Positions 17,493 to 35,457 of a DNA stretch of 64,000 bases are shown in pieces (position 1 is the stretch's first letter; each line of letters opens with the position of its first letter). Origin of the DNA: Xanthomonas hortorum pv. pelargonii (GTDB lineage: Bacteria; Pseudomonadota; Gammaproteobacteria; Xanthomonadales; Xanthomonadaceae); contig NZ_CP098604.1 of assembly GCF_024499015.1 (NCBI RefSeq), forward strand, positions 4,960,001 through 5,024,000. The letters are read 5' to 3'. The position numbers were made by a program, and so were the translations under genes. A model generated the notes under the pieces. It did no database searches. It was not told where the DNA came from and saw only the letters and a program-made list of their open reading frames with translations.

Positions 17493-20400
17493 GCGGTGTG
17501 CTCGGCGATGCAATGGGGACGTTGTTGCCACTGGCGGATCAGGCCAGCGACGCGTCGGGCGCTGCCGTCGTCCATCAGCAGTTGCCAGTGATCGGCCTCG
17601 AGCGTGTGCCGCTCGGCGTGCGGCGCCCACAACGACCAGTCGTGCTCGGCGGGTGTCCAGTGCGCCGGGCGGCGGGTCGCGCTCAGCCACAGGCACGGCA
17701 CCGGCAGCAGGTCCGGCGCGAGATGCCGGGCCAGCATCTCCAGCAATCGCGCGATGCGCTCGATCCAGGCGCGCGCCAGTGCGGGATCGCGGGGGCGGCA
17801 AGCACCCCGGCTGCTTCCGCGTTGCGCGCGAAGCAGGCGAGCTGTGCGTCGGGGTCGAGCTGTTCCAGGTCGTCGGGCAGCGGCACCTGGAGCCTGCCGT
17901 TGGCGATCAGGCGGAGCAGCGTGGCGCGGTTGGAGAAGGCGAAGTCGGCGCGGCAGACCGGATCGATCAGCACCAGCTCTACCTTGGCTCCGGCCTGGTG
18001 CAGCTGGCGTGCGGTCTCGGCGGCGACGAACGCGCCGTAGGACCAGCCGATCAAGGTCGACCGCCCCTGCGGCTGCATGCGGCCGATCGCAGCGGCATAG
18101 CCTGCGGCCAGTGCGTTCAGGCTCCCGGCGGTCACCACCTCCGGGGCCTGCAGCCCGAACACCTCGGTGTCCAGGGCGTTGGCCAGCGGTAGATAGGCAC
18201 CGAGTTCGCCATCGGAGGCATGCAATACGAAGGCGCGCCCGGCCTGGCTGCCGCGTGCCAGTGCGATGGGGGCAGGGGCGCTGTCGGCCTCGCGCGGCGA
18301 CGCGAGCAGGCTGCAAAATGCGGCCAGGACCGGATTGGCGAACAAGCCCTGCAGGGTGGCGCCGCGCAGGCCTTGCCGGTGCAGCCGGGCAATCATCCGC
18401 GTGGCGATCAGGCTGTCGCCGCCGGACTGGAAGAAATCGCTGTCGCGCTGGATCGGCCGTGCCAGCAGTTCCTGCCAGATTTCGGCGAGCTGCCGCTCCA
18501 GCGCGTCCTGGTCGGCTGCGCCGTCGTCCGGCGCGCTGGCGCGCAGTGGGGTGTCGGCAGCGGTGGAAGGCGCTGCCGACGGTATTGCCGGCGCGGTGTC
18601 AGTGCCGCGACCCAGGCGTTCGCATTGGCGCAGTTGCAGGGCGGGAAGGCGCGTGCCGAAGCGGGCGCGCATCTCGTCTGCGATCGCGTCGAGGTCGAGC
18701 CGGCCGATACGCTCGGCGCGGGCAACGATCAGGTGCTGGCGCAGCGGCGAGGGCGTCTGCTCCGGCCATGCCAATTCGATGCCGAAGCCGGCCTGCTCCA
18801 GGGCGCTGCGCCACATCGGCAGGTCGAGCATCGGCTTGTCGTCCACAATGCGCGCGTCCTGATAGCCGACCAGGCCCTCGATAAAGCCGACGCTGGCCAT
18901 CTGCAAGGCGCTGTCGCGTTCGGTGGCCTCGGTCAGCATCAGCCGGCCGCCGGGCTTGAGCAGCATGCCGAGTCGGCGCAGCGTGCGCACCACATGGCTG
19001 GCGTCGTGCATCACCTGCCCGGCGAAAATCAGGTCGTAGCCCTGTGCGGGGTGCTGGTCGAAGTCCACCGGGCGGTTGATGTCGAGCAGGGCGTAGTCGA
19101 CGTGGGACGTATCGGCGAACAACGTGCGAGCATCGTCCAGAAACAGCGTGGAGACGTCGGTGAACCGGTACAGCGCCAGCCGGCCCTCCAGCGCGGGCAG
19201 CAGTTGCCGGGTGGTCGAGCCGATACCCGCGCCGACTTCCAGCACACGCAAATCCGAGCGCCCTTCGCTCAGCGCGCGCGCCACCTGCGCGGCGTGCCCG
19301 TTGAGGCAGCGCGAGGCAGGATTGTCGATATAGAGCGCGTGGGTGGTGGCAGCGCTGTCGGCGAACAGCAGTTCCAGCGGCGAGCGGGTGCCAGTGAGCA
19401 GGGCGGCATGTTGGTCGATGCAGCTGTCCAGATAGCCGGCGATGCTGCAGCACCACGGCGCATCCGGTGGCGCTTGTGCCGGGCCAGGATCGTCGGTAAA
19501 CGCGCGTTCGCAGACGAAAGCGTCGCCGTCCTGGCGCAGCCAGCCGCGCGTGCACAGCAGGTGCAGCCATTGCCGCAGCAGGCGGCGGTACTGGGGCAGC
19601 GCGCGCAGCCTGGCGTGGACCTCGTCCAGACGATGCCGCTGACCTTGCCGTTCGAACAGCCCATGGCCCAGCAGGGTCGCGGCGATGCCGCGCACCGCGC
19701 GCATTTCCAGCCAGCTCCAGGCGCAGTCGAGTTCGTGTTGTTGCGCGGTGTCGAGTGGCGCGAGCGGGCCTGGATCGCAGGGCACCTGTTCGGGGGCAGG
19801 CAGTCGCGCTCGGCGGCGACCAGTTGCACGTCGAGCGCGTCGCCCTTTGATGCGGACACCGCCTCGGCCTGCACGATGTCGCTGCGTTCGCGCAGGGCGT
19901 CTTCGAGATCGCGCAGGTCGATGCCGGCGTCGTGAACCAGTGCAGGCCAGGGCGCGCGCGCAAATGCGGCCATGCCGCCACCGTCCAGCAACTGCATCAC
20001 TCCGGCCTGCTGCATCACCTCCGGCTGCGCCGCCACCGCGCCCAGCACGGCGCGGTAGTCCTCGAACATGGCCTGGGCCGCGCCGTGTTCGAGCACCTCG
20101 TCCATGCAGTACCAACTGCACACCAGTTCGCCATCGATCTCCATCACCTGGTGGTCGAGCCAGACCTGCGGGGTCTGCGTGAACACGTGTACCGGATCGC
20201 CGAGCAGCCCGGTCAGGGCCTGGTCGATGGCCAGCCCGTCCAGCGACATGCCGAGCATGCTGGTGAACACCACCGGCATCAGCGGCTGGCGTTGATGCCC
20301 GCGGCCCTTGCCGAGTTCGCGCAGCAGTTCCACCCCATTGACCTGGCTGTGCGCGAGGCGTTTCCACAGCCGCTGCTGAGTGTGTTCGATGGACGCACGC

Positions 20401-23400
20401 AGCGAGACCGGACGGCTGAGGTCGAAGTCCACCAGCAGCACCGAGGTGAAGTCGCCGATCAGCGCGCGGATCTGCGGGTGGATCGGCAGGCGGTCGAAGA
20501 AGGTGAGGTTGAGCGTGAAATCCGGCTGCCGCGACCAGCGCTCCAGGGTGTGGGCGAAAAGCGTCAACAGCGCCGCCGAGGGCGTGACGCCCCAGCGCTG
20601 CCATTCCTGTTTGAGGGCCGCCCAGGCGGACGCGTCCAGCCGGGTTTGATAGGTGGTGAAGCGCGGCTGGGTCAGCGCAGGCTTGGCCGCCAGCGGCAGG
20701 CGCGGGGCGGGCGGGAGGTCGGCGAGCACACCTTGCCAGTACTGCCAGGACGCCTGCCAGCTGTCCTCCTGGCGGCGGGCCTGTTCGGCCAGCACGTAGT
20801 CGCGGAAGGTGATGGGCAGCGGCGGCAGGTCTTCGCTACGGTACGCGCTGGCCAGGTCGTCCAGCATGACCTTGAAGCTCTGCACGTCGAACATCAGCAG
20901 ATCCAGGTTCATGTGCAGCCGGTAATGCCGACCGTCCAGGTCGCTGGCGAGCAGTTCGAACATGGGCCAACGATCGGTGGGCGGTACGCGGTAGGACAGC
21001 GCCTGTCGGGTGTCTTCGAGCGCCTGCTGCCGCTGTGGTGCAGAGAGCGCACGCAGATCGTGGCGTTCGATTCGGTAGACCGGCACCTGGGCGAGGATGC
21101 GCTGCTGGCCGTCGGCATCCACCACCATGCGCAGCATGTCGTGGCGCTGCACCAACGTGTTCCAGGCGCGCTCCAGGCGCGCAAGGTCGAACGCGTCGTG
21201 GCGCAGGTCCCATTCGAACAGCACATGGCAGGCCACGCCGCCATAGTCGATCAGGTCGGTGCGGCCGAGCCAGTAGGCGTGCTGGATCGCGGTCAGCGGG
21301 AACGGCTGGTAGCGGCCGGGCGCGTCGTGCTCCAGCGCGGCTGGCACCTGCCCGGTGGGGGTAATGGAGGCGGGGTCGCCGGCCAACGCGGCGATCAGCG
21401 TGGTGAGCCCGGTCACGCTGAGGTCGCGATACGCGTGTTCGGCGTCCAGGCGCACGCCGAGCTGGCGCTGGATGTCGCTGCTCAGTTCCAGGAACAACAG
21501 CGAATCGAGCCCCAACTGCAGCAGGTCGCGTCCGGGCGAGAGCCGGCTGGGGTCGTCCAGCCGCAGTTGCGCGGCGATGCGCTCGCTCAGCCAGGCGCTC
21601 ACTGCCGCGGCGTCGTGGAGGTCGGTCGGGGCCGGCGAGAGTGTGGCCTGGTCGGGTGTGGCGTTGCCGGCGCGCGCGGCCTTCGCGTTGCTGGCAGAAC
21701 GAACAGGTGGGGCGGTGCCGACGACGGGCGCCAGCAGGGCGCGACGCTGGGGATCCAGGCGCTCGCTGAGCACACGCATGGCCAGCCGGTATGGGGCCGC
21801 GCGCATCACCGCCTGGTCCAGATGCCACAGGCCTTCGGTGCTGGCCAGCAGTCCCATGCCGCTGGTGGCGAGCTGATTCTGCAGGGCGGGATCGACGGCG
21901 CGGCCGGTATCGCCCCAGGCACCCCAACCGATGGAGATGACTTTGGGCAAGGTGTTTGGGTCTTGCGCCAGGGCCAGGCCGTCCAGGTAGGCGCTGGCGA
22001 GCGCATGCGCACCCTGGCCGGCGGCGCCCAGCGCTGCGGCGGCCGACGAATACAGCAATAGATAGCGTCCGTGGTGTGCTTGCAGCCAGGCATGCAGTCT
22101 GCGCGCGGCCTGCGCTTTCACCGCCAGCACCGGTGCCATCAGGGTGCGGTCCAGGGACGCCAACGGCGCATCGTGCAGCAGCCCCGCCGAGTGGATGACC
22201 CCGGCGATGCCGCCGTCTGCCTGCAGAGTTTCCAGTGCCTGGGTGAGCTGCTCCGGATCGCCGACGTCACATGGCAGCCAGTGCAGCCGGCAACCGTCAC
22301 GTTCGCTCAGCATGAGCTGGAAGTCCGCCCAGTCCGTAGGGGCGCGCGGCGCCAGCAGCGCGATCCGGCGTGCACCATGCCGGGCAAGCCATTGCACGCT
22401 GAGGCGTCCCAGGCCGCCGAAGGCGCCGGTCACCACATGCCAGCGCGCATCCGCCAGGCCAGCAGGAGGCAACGCGGGTGCGGCGTGGGGCTGGGCAACC
22501 AATTGCGGCAGCAGCACGCGCTTGCCACGCACCGCGATCCAGCGCTGGCCCGCCGCTACGGCTGCGAGTGCCGGCAGCAGGTCGTCCCAGCCGGTCTGGG
22601 CATCCAGGTCCACCACCGCAAGCGCGCGCGTGGGATGTTCGGCGGCGGCGACCCGCAACAGCCCCCAGGCCGCATGTTGTACCGGGTCGACACGCGCATC
22701 GGCGCCGATCTTCCAGGCACAGCGGGTGACCACCAGCAGTGGCTGATCGCCCGATAGCGCGGCCAGCAGCGGGGTGACCACCGACAGCGGATCCTCATCG
22801 CCGCTGTCCAGTAGCAACAATGCCTGCGGCGCCTGTGGCGCAAGCCGGACGCCCGCCGCGTGCAGCGCTGCAACAGTCTCTGCCGTGGCATCGCGCAGGG
22901 CGAATGGCTGCGGCGTGGCAGCGGCGTCGGCAGCGGCCGACCACTGCCACGCGTAATGCGTGGCCGGGGCTGGCAGCGGCGCGGGTAGGCCTGGCGCGGC
23001 AGCGCAGGCGGCCAGGGTGAAGCGCCATCCGTCCTGGGCGTCGCAGGCCTCGATGCCGACCTGGGGCGCAGCGAATGGGGCGGCCTGCCAGCGCAGCCGC
23101 ACCAGCGCCAGCCGCGTGGGCACTGCCGGCGTGCCGGCAGGAACCAGCGCCTGGCCGCTGCCATGGCGACGCGCCAGTTCGGCGCACGCGGCGTGGACGC
23201 GCTCCTGCCAGCGCGCATCCTGACCGGCACAGTCCGACCAATCGGCCAGATAGCAGCCGTCGTCGGTGAGCGCGTGGCCGAGGATGCCGTCGCCAGCGCC
23301 GGTCTGCCAGGGAAGTACCAGGTCCGTCGCCTGCCCCGGTGCGGTCGCCAGCAGGATGTGCTCGCTGATTGCCGCAGTCGGGGTGCCGTCCTCCGGCAGC

Positions 23401-26400
23401 CAGTCGACGCGTTCGAAACCGGCGGCCAGGCAATGTTGCTTCCAGCGCGCGGTGCTGAGGAACAATTCGCCGCCACGGGCCGCGGCGTCATGCAGCGGTG
23501 CGACCAGCGGGCCGAACACGAAATCGAACAAGCGCATCGGCCGGGTGATCTCGCGCAGCAGCAGCCGGCCGCCCGGCTTCAGCAGCGGATAGAGGTTGGC
23601 GAGGGTGCGCCCGACATGCTGGGTGGCATGGATCACGTTGGCGGCCACGATCAAGTCGTAGCCGGCAGCTTCGAAGCCTTGCGCCTGGGCGTCCTGCTGC
23701 AGATCCAGTTCGCGGTACGCCACAAAGCCGTACTGGGCGAACTTGCGCTCGGCGCGGCGGGTGAACAGCGCCGAGATGTCGGTGAAGTCGTAGTGCAAGG
23801 CGGGCTGATCGGCCAGCTCGGGCAACAACCAGGCGGTGGTGCCGCCGGTCCCGCCACCGACCTCGAGGATGCGGTATGGCTGGTGCTGGCGGCGCTGCGC
23901 TTGGCGTTCCTGCATCAGACCCGCCAGCGTGCCGGCGGCGATCTGGTTGAAGTAGCGCCCGAAGCTGAAGTCCTGGTAGAGCACTTCGACACCGGCGGAT
24001 GCGCCCTCGGGAAAAATGACCGCGACCGGCTCCACCTGACCGCTCATCATCGCGTACAACTGCTCGCCGGCGCGGGCGACGGTATCGGCGATGACGTCCA
24101 GACCTTCGCAGCAGGCGCGTAGCGTCTCGATCAGCGCCGCGCGCGGCTCCTGCGGAAGCGCGGCAGCGGCGCTGTAGCGGTGGTTGTCGCGGCGGTAGTA
24201 GCCATCCTCGACACAGGCATCGAGCAGGCGGGTGAGCAACTGGCGGTGGCGCGGCAGCAGGCGCCCGCCACGCAGCACCTCCAGCACGCTCACGCCTGGC
24301 TCGATGCGCGCGCCGACGCAGCGCCGCACCAGCGCGTCGACGTCGATGGCGTGCAGCTTGGTCACGCAGGCGTACAGCGCATGCAGGCGTGGCAGATCGA
24401 GTTGGGTGGCGGCCTGCAGGGCGATGTGCCGGCCGGCCTCCGGTGCGCCGGAACCGACCCAGGACGCCTGCGCCGTAGGCCCGGACACGGGGGTCGGTTC
24501 GCTTTCGCGCCAGTAGCGCTCGGTGTCGAACGAGTACAGCGGTGCGTGGATCTTGCGTCCCGCTGAAGGTAGCAGGGTGTGCCAGGGGAGCTCTGCTCCG
24601 GCCGCATACAGCTGCAGCAAGGCGTGCTGCAACTGGGCCGGCGCGGGTTGATGGCGCCGGGCGCTGGCGATCCAGGTCGCTGTGTCCGCCAGCTCGCGGC
24701 TGCCGATGCCGGTCAGCGGGGCATCCGGGCCCAGTTCCAGGAAGATGTCGGCACCCTGCGCGAGCGCGGTGCGCAGGGCCTGGATGAAACGCACCGGCTC
24801 GCGCAGGTGACGGCGCCAGTAGTCGGGTGCGTCGAGTCCTTGCGCGTCGATGATCTCGCCAGTCAGCGTGGAGATCAGCGGCAGGCGGCCGGGCGCGGCG
24901 CGCAGGCTGGCCGCCGCGCGCTGGAAGTCGGCGAGGATGGGGTCGAGCTGGCGGGAATGCGCCGCGCCGGCAACCGACAGCCGGTTGCAGCGGATCTCGC
25001 GCGCGTCCAGCGCCGCGGCGAACGCATCGATGGCCTCGCGCTCGCCGGAGAACACCAGATGGCGATCGCCGTTGCAGGCGGCCAGTTCCAGGCCGAGCGG
25101 CGCGGCGAGCGGCAGCAGAGTGGCGTGGTCGGCAAAAGCCGACAGCATGCCGCCGCCGCTGCAGCGCTGCATCAGCGCGCCGCGCAGGCAGACCAGGCGC
25201 ATCACCGCATCGGCCGGGTAGTGCCCGGCGACCACCGCGGCGGCGAATTCGCCCACCGAATGGCCCAGCACCAGGTCCGGCTGCAGCCCCAGCGATTGCC
25301 AATGCGCGGCCATCGCCAGTTCGAAGGCGACGATCGCCGGCTGTGCGTAGTCGGTGCGTTCCAGCAGCTCGCCGTGCTGTCCCAGCAAGGCCTCGCGCAG
25401 CGAGGGCGTGAGCGGCTGGTCGCTGCTCTCGCAGGCGGCCAGGCAGTGCTCAAGGCGGTCCGCGAAGGCGGGCGAGTGCCGATACAGCGCCTGGCCCATG
25501 CCGGGCCAGTGCGACCCCTGGCCGGTGAACAGCCAGGCCTGCTTGCCGGGCTCACCATCGCCCCGCTGCAGCAGCACGTCGTCCTCGCCGGCCGCGCAGG
25601 CGGCCAGTGCGGCAGCGGTTTCCTCCGACAGCGGCGTGGCCAGCCGGAAGCCGAGCTGCAGCTGGCGGCCGTGCAAGGCGGTGTGGGCCAGATCGGCCGG
25701 CTGCGCGCTGCCCAGCGCTTGCGCATAGGCACCGGCCAGGCGCCGCAACGCGGCTTCGCTGGCGGCGCTGAGCAACAGGGTGCCGGTGGGGACGGCATTG
25801 GCGTCGGCATCCGGGCCGGTTGCCGACGCGGCGGCGCGCAATGCTTCGGGCAGGCAGGCGACGATCAGGTGGCAGTTGGTGCCGCCGATGCCGAACGAGG
25901 ACACCCCGGCGCAGCGGATCGGCGCGCGCCACGGTTCGGCCTGCGTGGGGACGTGGAAGGGGCTGTCCTCCAGCCGCAGCGCCGGATTGGGGCTGCGGAA
26001 ATGCAGGCACGGCGGAATGATCGCGCGCTCCACCGCCAGTACCGCCTTGAGCAGGCTGGCGATGCCGGCGGCGGTATCCAGATGGCCCAGGTTGCTCTTG
26101 ACCGAGCCCAGCGCGCAGGCCGGGCCGTCGTCGCGCCCGTGGAACACCGCGCGCAGCGCTTCCACCTCGATCGGATCGCCCAGCGGGGTGGCGGTCCCGT
26201 GGGCTTCGATCAGGCCGATCTGCCGGCTCTCCACGCCTGCCAGCGTCATCGCCTCGCGGATCACCTCGCTCTGGCCGGCGACCGAGGGCGCGGTGTAGCC
26301 GACCTTGCGCCCGCCGTCGTTGTTGACGGCACTGCCGAGTACGACCGCCACGATCGGGTCGCCGTCGCGCAGCGCGTCGGCCAGGCGGCGTAACACCACC

Positions 26401-27193
26401 GCGCCGGCTCCGTTGCCGCCGAAGGTGCCCTGGGCCTGGGCGTCGAACGGCCGGCACAGGCCATCGGGGAGAAGATCATGCCCGGCTGGTGCAGATAGCC
26501 GGAGTGCTGGGGAAACGACACCGCCACCCCGCCGGCCACCGCCATGTCGCATTCGCCGGCGCGCAGGCTCTCGCAGGCCATGTGCACCGCCACCAGCGAG
26601 CTGGAACAGGCGGTCTGCACCGAGATCGCCGGGCCGTGCAGGTTCAACTTGTAGGCCGCGCGGGTGGCCACGTAGTCCTTGTCGTTGCCCATCAACGATT
26701 GCAGGCGCTTGACCTGCGCCACTTCGGCAATGCGCAACGGTTCCTTGCCCGGATAGGTGCTGACCCGGGCGGAACCGAACACCCCGGTCTTGTGGGGGAC
26801 CTGGCGGGGGGCATAGCCGGCGTGTTCCAGGGCATGCCAGGCGATCTGCAGGAACAGCCGCTGCTGCGGGTCGATCGATTCGGCTTCCTGGCGCGAGTAG
26901 CCGAACAGGTCGGCATCGAAGGCATCGGCATCGGCGACCACGCTGCCGACGCCGACGAAGTTGGGCGCATCGACGGTGGAGGCCGGAAGGCCGGCATCGA
27001 GCAGTTGCTGCCGCGAGAAATGGTGGCTGCAGGCCTGCCCGTTCACGAGGTTGTGCCAGAGCGCTTCGTTGTCGGGAGCGTCGGCGAAGCGGCCGGCGTG
27101 GCCGATCACCGCGACCGGATCGCAGCCGGGGTAGTGCTGGGTCACCAGGGCGCGAAAATCGGGTTGCGCGTTGCGGGGCGAAGCGTCATCCAT
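17489..27193 (-). CDS. irp1: HMWP1/Irp1-like PKS-NRPS hybrid, KS-AT-MT-KR-ACP-Cy-MT-PCP-TE (three apparent frameshifts)
   Basis: About 3235 residues after correction; Yersinia HMWP1 is about 3160. Domain marks: KS with Cys196 (VQTACSSSL), EAHGTATPLG (~327) and KSNLGHLDTAAG (~363); AT with GHSVGE (~645); MT1 with LEVGGGTGG (~1110); KR with TGAFGGLG (~1590); ACP with LGLDSLLFLE (~1895); Cy with DLLMFD (~2098); MT2 with LEVGAGIGS (~2652); PCP with GGDSLIATRM (~2925); TE with GWSYG (~3052) and terminal ADHWQLL. No A domain is present, as in HMWP1. The KR active site is abnormal: GQGAHALASAYLDGL has His and Ser where Tyr and Asn are expected. Frames break at 26466-26469, 19792-19796 and 17791-17795, each repaired by one added G/C. 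The start overlaps the MFS gene by 8 bases. Confidence 0.93.
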
Positions 27194-28426
27194 TGCGGGG
27201 GCTCAGGCAGGTGTCGTGAGGGGCTGCCGGCTCCGCGAGTGCGTTCCGGGAGAAGCGGTGACGCAACCGGCTGGCAGGCCATACGCACAGCACGGCAACT
27301 GCGGCGAGCAGGGTCAGGGCGCTCTGGTAACCGGCGTGGTGCGCAATGCGCAGGGTTGCCATGGACGCGGCCAGGGCGACGGCCATGTCCAGCGACTGGA
27401 ACAGCGCGTAATCGGAGGCCGGCTGGTGCGGGCGCACCAGGCCCATCAGCACGTTGTAGAGCATCACAAAGCCGATCGCGGCGGCGGTGTTGACCAGTCC
27501 GAACACCACCAGCCAGGCGCTCAACCCGAAATGCGAATAGCCCAACGCGATCGCGCAGGCCAGCGCGGCATGCAGCAGCATCACCGGCAGCAGACCGCGC
27601 GCGGCGCCGACGCGCCGCGCGAACCAGCCACCGAGCACCACTCCCAGGCCGCTGGCGACGGTGCTGAACACGGTGATCGCCTGACCCAGCGCGACCAGGC
27701 TCAGTCCCTGGTCCACCAGCAGCACGGTCTGCAGCGCCATCAGGCCGCGCATGGCCAGGTAGTAGATGGCGGTCAGCGCCAGCGCCGGCCACAGCATGCG
27801 CAGGCCGGCGGGATCGAACCGGGGCTGCGCGGGAAGCGTGCGGTGCGCAATGGGTTGACGCACCAGCAATACGGGAATCAGCAGCAGCAGCGACAACCCC
27901 GCCATGCACAGGAAGCCGGCAGTCCAGCCGGCCTGCTGCGCCACTGCCAGGAAGCCGAACACGCCCAGCGGAATGCCCAGGTAGCTGCCACCGACCTGGG
28001 CGGCATTGGCGAGCGGGCGGCTGCCCGCGTCGGTGGTGCAGATGACGATGCCGTTGGCATAGATGCCATGGCTGGCCGACAGCAAGGTCAGCAGCATCAG
28101 CGCGCAGACCACCACGGCGGTGGAGCGGGTGGGGTCGGTCAGGGTGGGTGCGAGCAGCGCGATGCCGGCCAGCAACGCGGCCATCCCGAGCTGCAACAAC
28201 ACCAGACTGCCGAGGAAGCGGTTGCCGCGCAGCGACCGCGCATTCCGCTCGCACCAGGGCGCCCACAGGAATTTTCCGACCCAGGGCAGCATCGCCAGCG
28301 ACAGCCAACTGAGCTGTGCAAGGTCCAGTCCCGCATGGCGGTAGTAGCCGACCACGCCCTGCATCACCAGGGCGGTGAGCATGCCCTGGTGCAGGTAGTA
28401 GCACCAATGCGGAACATGGCGGGCGA

Positions 28427-28430
<4 letters not shown>
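27186..28430 (-). CDS. MFS transporter, YbtX/RhtX/FptX-like
   Basis: A 414-residue inner-membrane protein with about twelve hydrophobic segments. The opening YYLHQGMLTALVMQGVVGYYRHAG and LSLAMLPWVGKFLWAPWCER are typical of the RhtX/FptX siderophore-permease group, to which Yersinia YbtX belongs. It lies between the two megasynthase genes, overlapping irp2 by 4 bases (ATGA) and irp1 by 8 bases, so it is translated with them. Likely role: movement of the ferric siderophore (or zinc complex, as proposed for YbtX) across the inner membrane. Direction of transport is inferred from the family only. Confidence 0.88.
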
Positions 28431-34678
<6,248 letters not shown>

Positions 34679-34765
34679 AGGGATCGTTCCATGCCGACAT
34701 GACGCGGGTCGGCAGCTGACGGCAGAAGCGCCGATTGCGGCGCAACAGCAGGGGCCGCAAGGCCG

Positions 34766-35203
34766 TCATCGTTCCGGTGCCGGCTCGGCCGCAGCCACGC
34801 CGGTGGCTTGGGCGGCCGCCAGCCAGGCCTGTGCCTGGGCAAGTGCCTCGGCATGCGTGGCGACGATCCGGTAGGGATACGCGGCCTGACCGGAGGCGTT
34901 CCAGCCATCGGCCTGACGCGCGTACTCGCCACGCGCAACCGGGTCTTCCACCACGCGCACCGCGCCCAGGCAATCGCGTTGTTGCAGGGCAAAGCTGTCC
35001 TTGCTCCAGCGGGTATAGAGCGTCATGAAGTGCGCCGATTGGCGCGGCAGTTGCGCGCCTTGCAGCACCAGCATGTGCCGCTCGGCACGCGCATAGACAG
35101 CCTGGAGTTGCGCCATCAGCGCATCGGCCTGCGCATCGGGCACATGCTCCGGCATGTGCAGCGCGACCAGAGGCCAGTCCCGGGTGTCGACAAACGGAGT
35201 CAT
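34766..35203 (-). CDS. Small protein of unknown function at the head of the biosynthetic unit
   Basis: A 145-residue soluble protein starting at 35203 (MTPFVDTRDWPLVALHMPEH) with AAGG 6 bases before the ATG. There is no signal peptide or membrane helix. Visible features are an alternating strand/helix pattern (LVALHMPE, ADALMAQLQAVYARAERHMLVLQG), the segment HFMTLYTRWSKDSFALQQRD and an Ala-rich C-terminal helix. The pattern faintly recalls STAS/SpoIIAA-like folds, but I do not recognise the family. It is the first gene after the Fur-box-like promoter and lies 87 bases before irp2, so it is probably co-expressed with siderophore synthesis. Confidence 0.65.
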   Translation of the reverse strand: MTPFVDTRDWPLVALHMPEHVPDAQADALMAQLQAVYARAERHMLVLQGAQLPRQSAHFMTLYTRWSKDSFALQQRDCLGAVRVVEDPVARGEYARQADGWNASGQAAYPYRIVATHAEALAQAQAWLAAAQATGVAAAEPAPER

Positions 35204-35325
35204 GCAATACCTTTGGAAGGAAAGCCGGCGGCGATCGGCAGCACAGGAGGCGGCACGCCGCAATCTGCGCGCACCGACCCGTCACGCCGCCCTTGACGCA
35301 GGGGGGCGTACTGCCTGATCGAGCA

Positions 35326-35344
35326 GTAAATGATAATTATTCGT
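35326..35344 (-). promoter_or_regulatory. Fur-box-like site before the biosynthetic unit
   Basis: GTAAATGATAATTATTCGT matches 13 of 19 positions of the Fur consensus GATAATGATAATCATTATC, including an exact AATGATAAT core. It lies about 120 bases before the ATG at 35203, in an AT-rich patch within the 254-base gap downstream of the regulator gene. Confidence 0.7.
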
Positions 35345-35457
35345 AATTGTGCCGCCGCCCGGATCAGACTTTTCTCGGCCCGTATCCGGTCAGTCCGCAG
35401 GCGCATGGCAGGGCCGGTGTGCGCGATGGCCGATGCGGAGAACGCGCCGGCGTTGTC

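Noticed and set aside
15862..18192. Long open frame on the plus strand (776 codons)
   Set aside because: It is antisense to the thioesterase, reductase and irp1 end, with the composition of a shadow frame in GC-rich DNA and no recognisable domain.
19932..22061. Long open frame on the plus strand (709 codons)
   Set aside because: Antisense shadow of the irp1 condensation/cyclisation region.
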